Shown piece by piece: positions 62,891-64,000 of a DNA stretch of 64,000 nt (positions are counted from its first letter, which is position 1; each line of letters opens with the position of its first letter). The notes below the pieces were generated by a model. That model worked only from the letters and a program-made list of their open reading frames with translations, ran no database searches and was not told where the DNA came from. The position numbers and the translations under genes were made by a program. Origin of the DNA: an uncultured Selenomonadales bacterium (GTDB lineage Bacteria > Bacillota > Negativicutes > Selenomonadales > Selenomonadaceae); NCBI GenBank assembly GCA_946408355.1, contig CAMJRX010000007.1:1-64000 (forward strand). Direction: 5' to 3'.

Positions 62891-64000
62891 TTATTCTTCG
62901 TGTTTAAAGAGCACGTAAGTTAACGCGAAACCTACAGCAAATGCAATCGCATTAACAATAATGTACTGGACAATTTGACCGTTCATGTACAGGAGCATAC
63001 CAGGCAGAACCGTGATACCCATACCAGTACCAGCTAAACCTAAGAAACTGGAAATTGCACCGCCAGCCGCGCCGCCGACGCAACCAAAGACGAACGGTTT
63101 CATCAAACGGAGGTTAATACCGAAAATAGCCGGTTCGGTGATACCCAAGAACGCCGGAACTGTCGAGGAAATGTACAGAGCGCGTTTACGCGGGTCTTGA
63201 GTTTTGAGAGAAACTGCCAATGCCGCGCCACCTTGAGCAATCGTCGCGCAAGTGATAATCGCGTTGAAGGGGTCGGAACCTTGCGTCGAGAGCAAATAGA
63301 TTTCCAACGCGCTGAAGACGTGGTGGACACCGAAGATAACGATAACCTGTTGCAAGCCGCCTATAATCAAGCCGCCAACGACCGGAATCGTCAAGAAATT
63401 TTGAACCGCACCGAAGACGAGAGACTCCAAACCGTGCATGATAGGACCAACAACGAGGAAACCGAGAGCCATCGATACAGTCAAAGTTAGGAACGGAGTA
63501 ACGATAAGGTCAATCATATCAGGGATAAAAGTTTTCAAGAATTGCTGGAATTTAGCTGCGAAGATACCGAGAACAAGTGCAGGAAGAACCGAGCCTTGAT
63601 AGCCGACGAGCGGAATCGTCACGAAGCCCAAATCGAGCGGGATAGGAGTTTTTCCTGCGTATTCGGGCAGGGCGGATGCCTCAACCCATGTGAGACCTTT
63701 TTCTGCAATTTCGGCCGCCGCGCCGCCGACGACGTACGCGTTAGGCAAGCCGGGGAAGACGAGCATCAAACCTAAGACGATACCGATAACTGCTGTGCCG
63801 CCGAACTTGTTCATAGTCGACCAGCAAACCAATGCGGGCAAGAATGCAAATGCCGTATCAGTCAAAACTTGCGTCATCAAAAGGAAGTTGGGATCCCATT
63901 CGCTGCCCATTGAGAGTATTGCGCCGCGGCAGCCCATGAAAAGACCTGTTGCAACGAGGACGGGGATAATCGGAACGAAGACGTCGCCCAAGGTACGCGA
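62891..64000 (-). CDS. PTS sucrose-type EIIC (partial)
   Basis: The reading frame continues past the right edge (RTLGDVFVPIIPVLVATG follows an open upstream frame), so the N-terminal part, probably an EIIB domain, is outside the window. The visible ~366 residues are the membrane EIIC domain of the sucrose/beta-glucoside family: about ten TM helices, VYGVHH-like motif (VIFGVHHVFSALE) and the sugar-gate motif GITEPAIFGINLRLMKPF. There is no EIIA domain at the C-terminus. Uptake and phosphorylation of sucrose is the likely role, given scrB downstream. Confidence 0.9.
   Translation of the reverse strand, partial: SRTLGDVFVPIIPVLVATGLFMGCRGAILSMGSEWDPNFLLMTQVLTDTAFAFLPALVCWSTMNKFGGTAVIGIVLGLMLVFPGLPNAYVVGGAAAEIAEKGLTWVEASALPEYAGKTPIPLDLGFVTIPLVGYQGSVLPALVLGIFAAKFQQFLKTFIPDMIDLIVTPFLTLTVSMALGFLVVGPIMHGLESLVFGAVQNFLTIPVVGGLIIGGLQQVIVIFGVHHVFSALEIYLLSTQGSDPFNAIITCATIAQGGAALAVSLKTQDPRKRALYISSTVPAFLGITEPAIFGINLRLMKPFVFGCVGGAAGGAISSFLGLAGTGMGITVLPGMLLYMNGQIVQYIIVNAIAFAVGFALTYVLFKHEE

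Overview
The window looks like a chromosomal segment of an anaerobic, outer-membrane-bearing member of the Firmicutes, most likely a Negativicute (Selenomonas-like). This is inferred from gene content: the nadD-yqeK-LCP-rsfS cluster, yidD-yidC-jag, the clostridial-type single-chain PurL, a C_GCAxxG_C_C protein, motA/motB, and a WbaP-like initiating sugar transferase. I did not see any rRNA, tRNA or CRISPR array.

Layout. 0-1 kb: a decayed XRE/ImmA-type pair with a 55-bp repeat. 1-7.8 kb: a eukaryotic-type hexokinase, a DUF2156 protein, a Cys-rich protein and purL. 8-20.3 kb: one long + strand run of tightly packed genes (proB, small membrane ORF, NlpC/P60, MATE-HATPase fusion, proA, small ORF, nadD, two GT61 copies, yqeK, LCP, rsfS, cvfB) ending in a bidirectional terminator. 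20.3-29.7 kb: gamma carbonic anhydrase, a 2,098-residue glycosyltransferase, yraN, nitroreductase and purF. 29.8-31.6 kb: jag, yidC, yidD. 31.7-39.3 kb: a pseudogene island holding pieces of DUF2156, purL, a DeoR regulator, a fructose-6-phosphate-aldolase-like protein, a glycyl radical enzyme and its activase, a ROK protein, an HTH protein and an IS5-type element. 39.4-45.4 kb: YdcF, small secreted proteins, dapA and an M16 peptidase. 45.5-49.3 kb: an asparagine-synthase-like protein and the WbaP-like transferase. 49.3-60.7 kb: a Tat-type esterase, flavoproteins, a lipase, a D,D-carboxypeptidase, nnr, acpS, motB, motA and a broken methyltransferase. 60.9-64 kb: a sucrose locus (GH32 hydrolase, coiled-coil protein, PTS EIIC running off the end).

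The most notable feature is a candidate phase-variable surface-glycan system. Two genes 20 kb apart, the giant triple-GT2 protein (20874-27170) and the asparagine-synthase-like protein (45578-47842), each carry a run of exactly ten G/C inside the reading frame. They also share a ~154-residue C-terminal module, present in seven copies in the first and one in the second. Two of the seven copies look identical over 462 bp, so copy number may also vary. Nearby genes supply glycan assembly functions (WbaP-like transferase, LCP protein, GT61 enzymes with ChW-like repeats). One GT61 copy and a methyltransferase are broken, both next to C6 runs.

The second theme is local gene decay: an entire glycyl-radical/aldolase sugar fermentation locus is inactivated by frameshifts, deletions, a nonsense codon and loss of a radical-SAM cysteine. 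purL and purF both have partial duplicates nearby.
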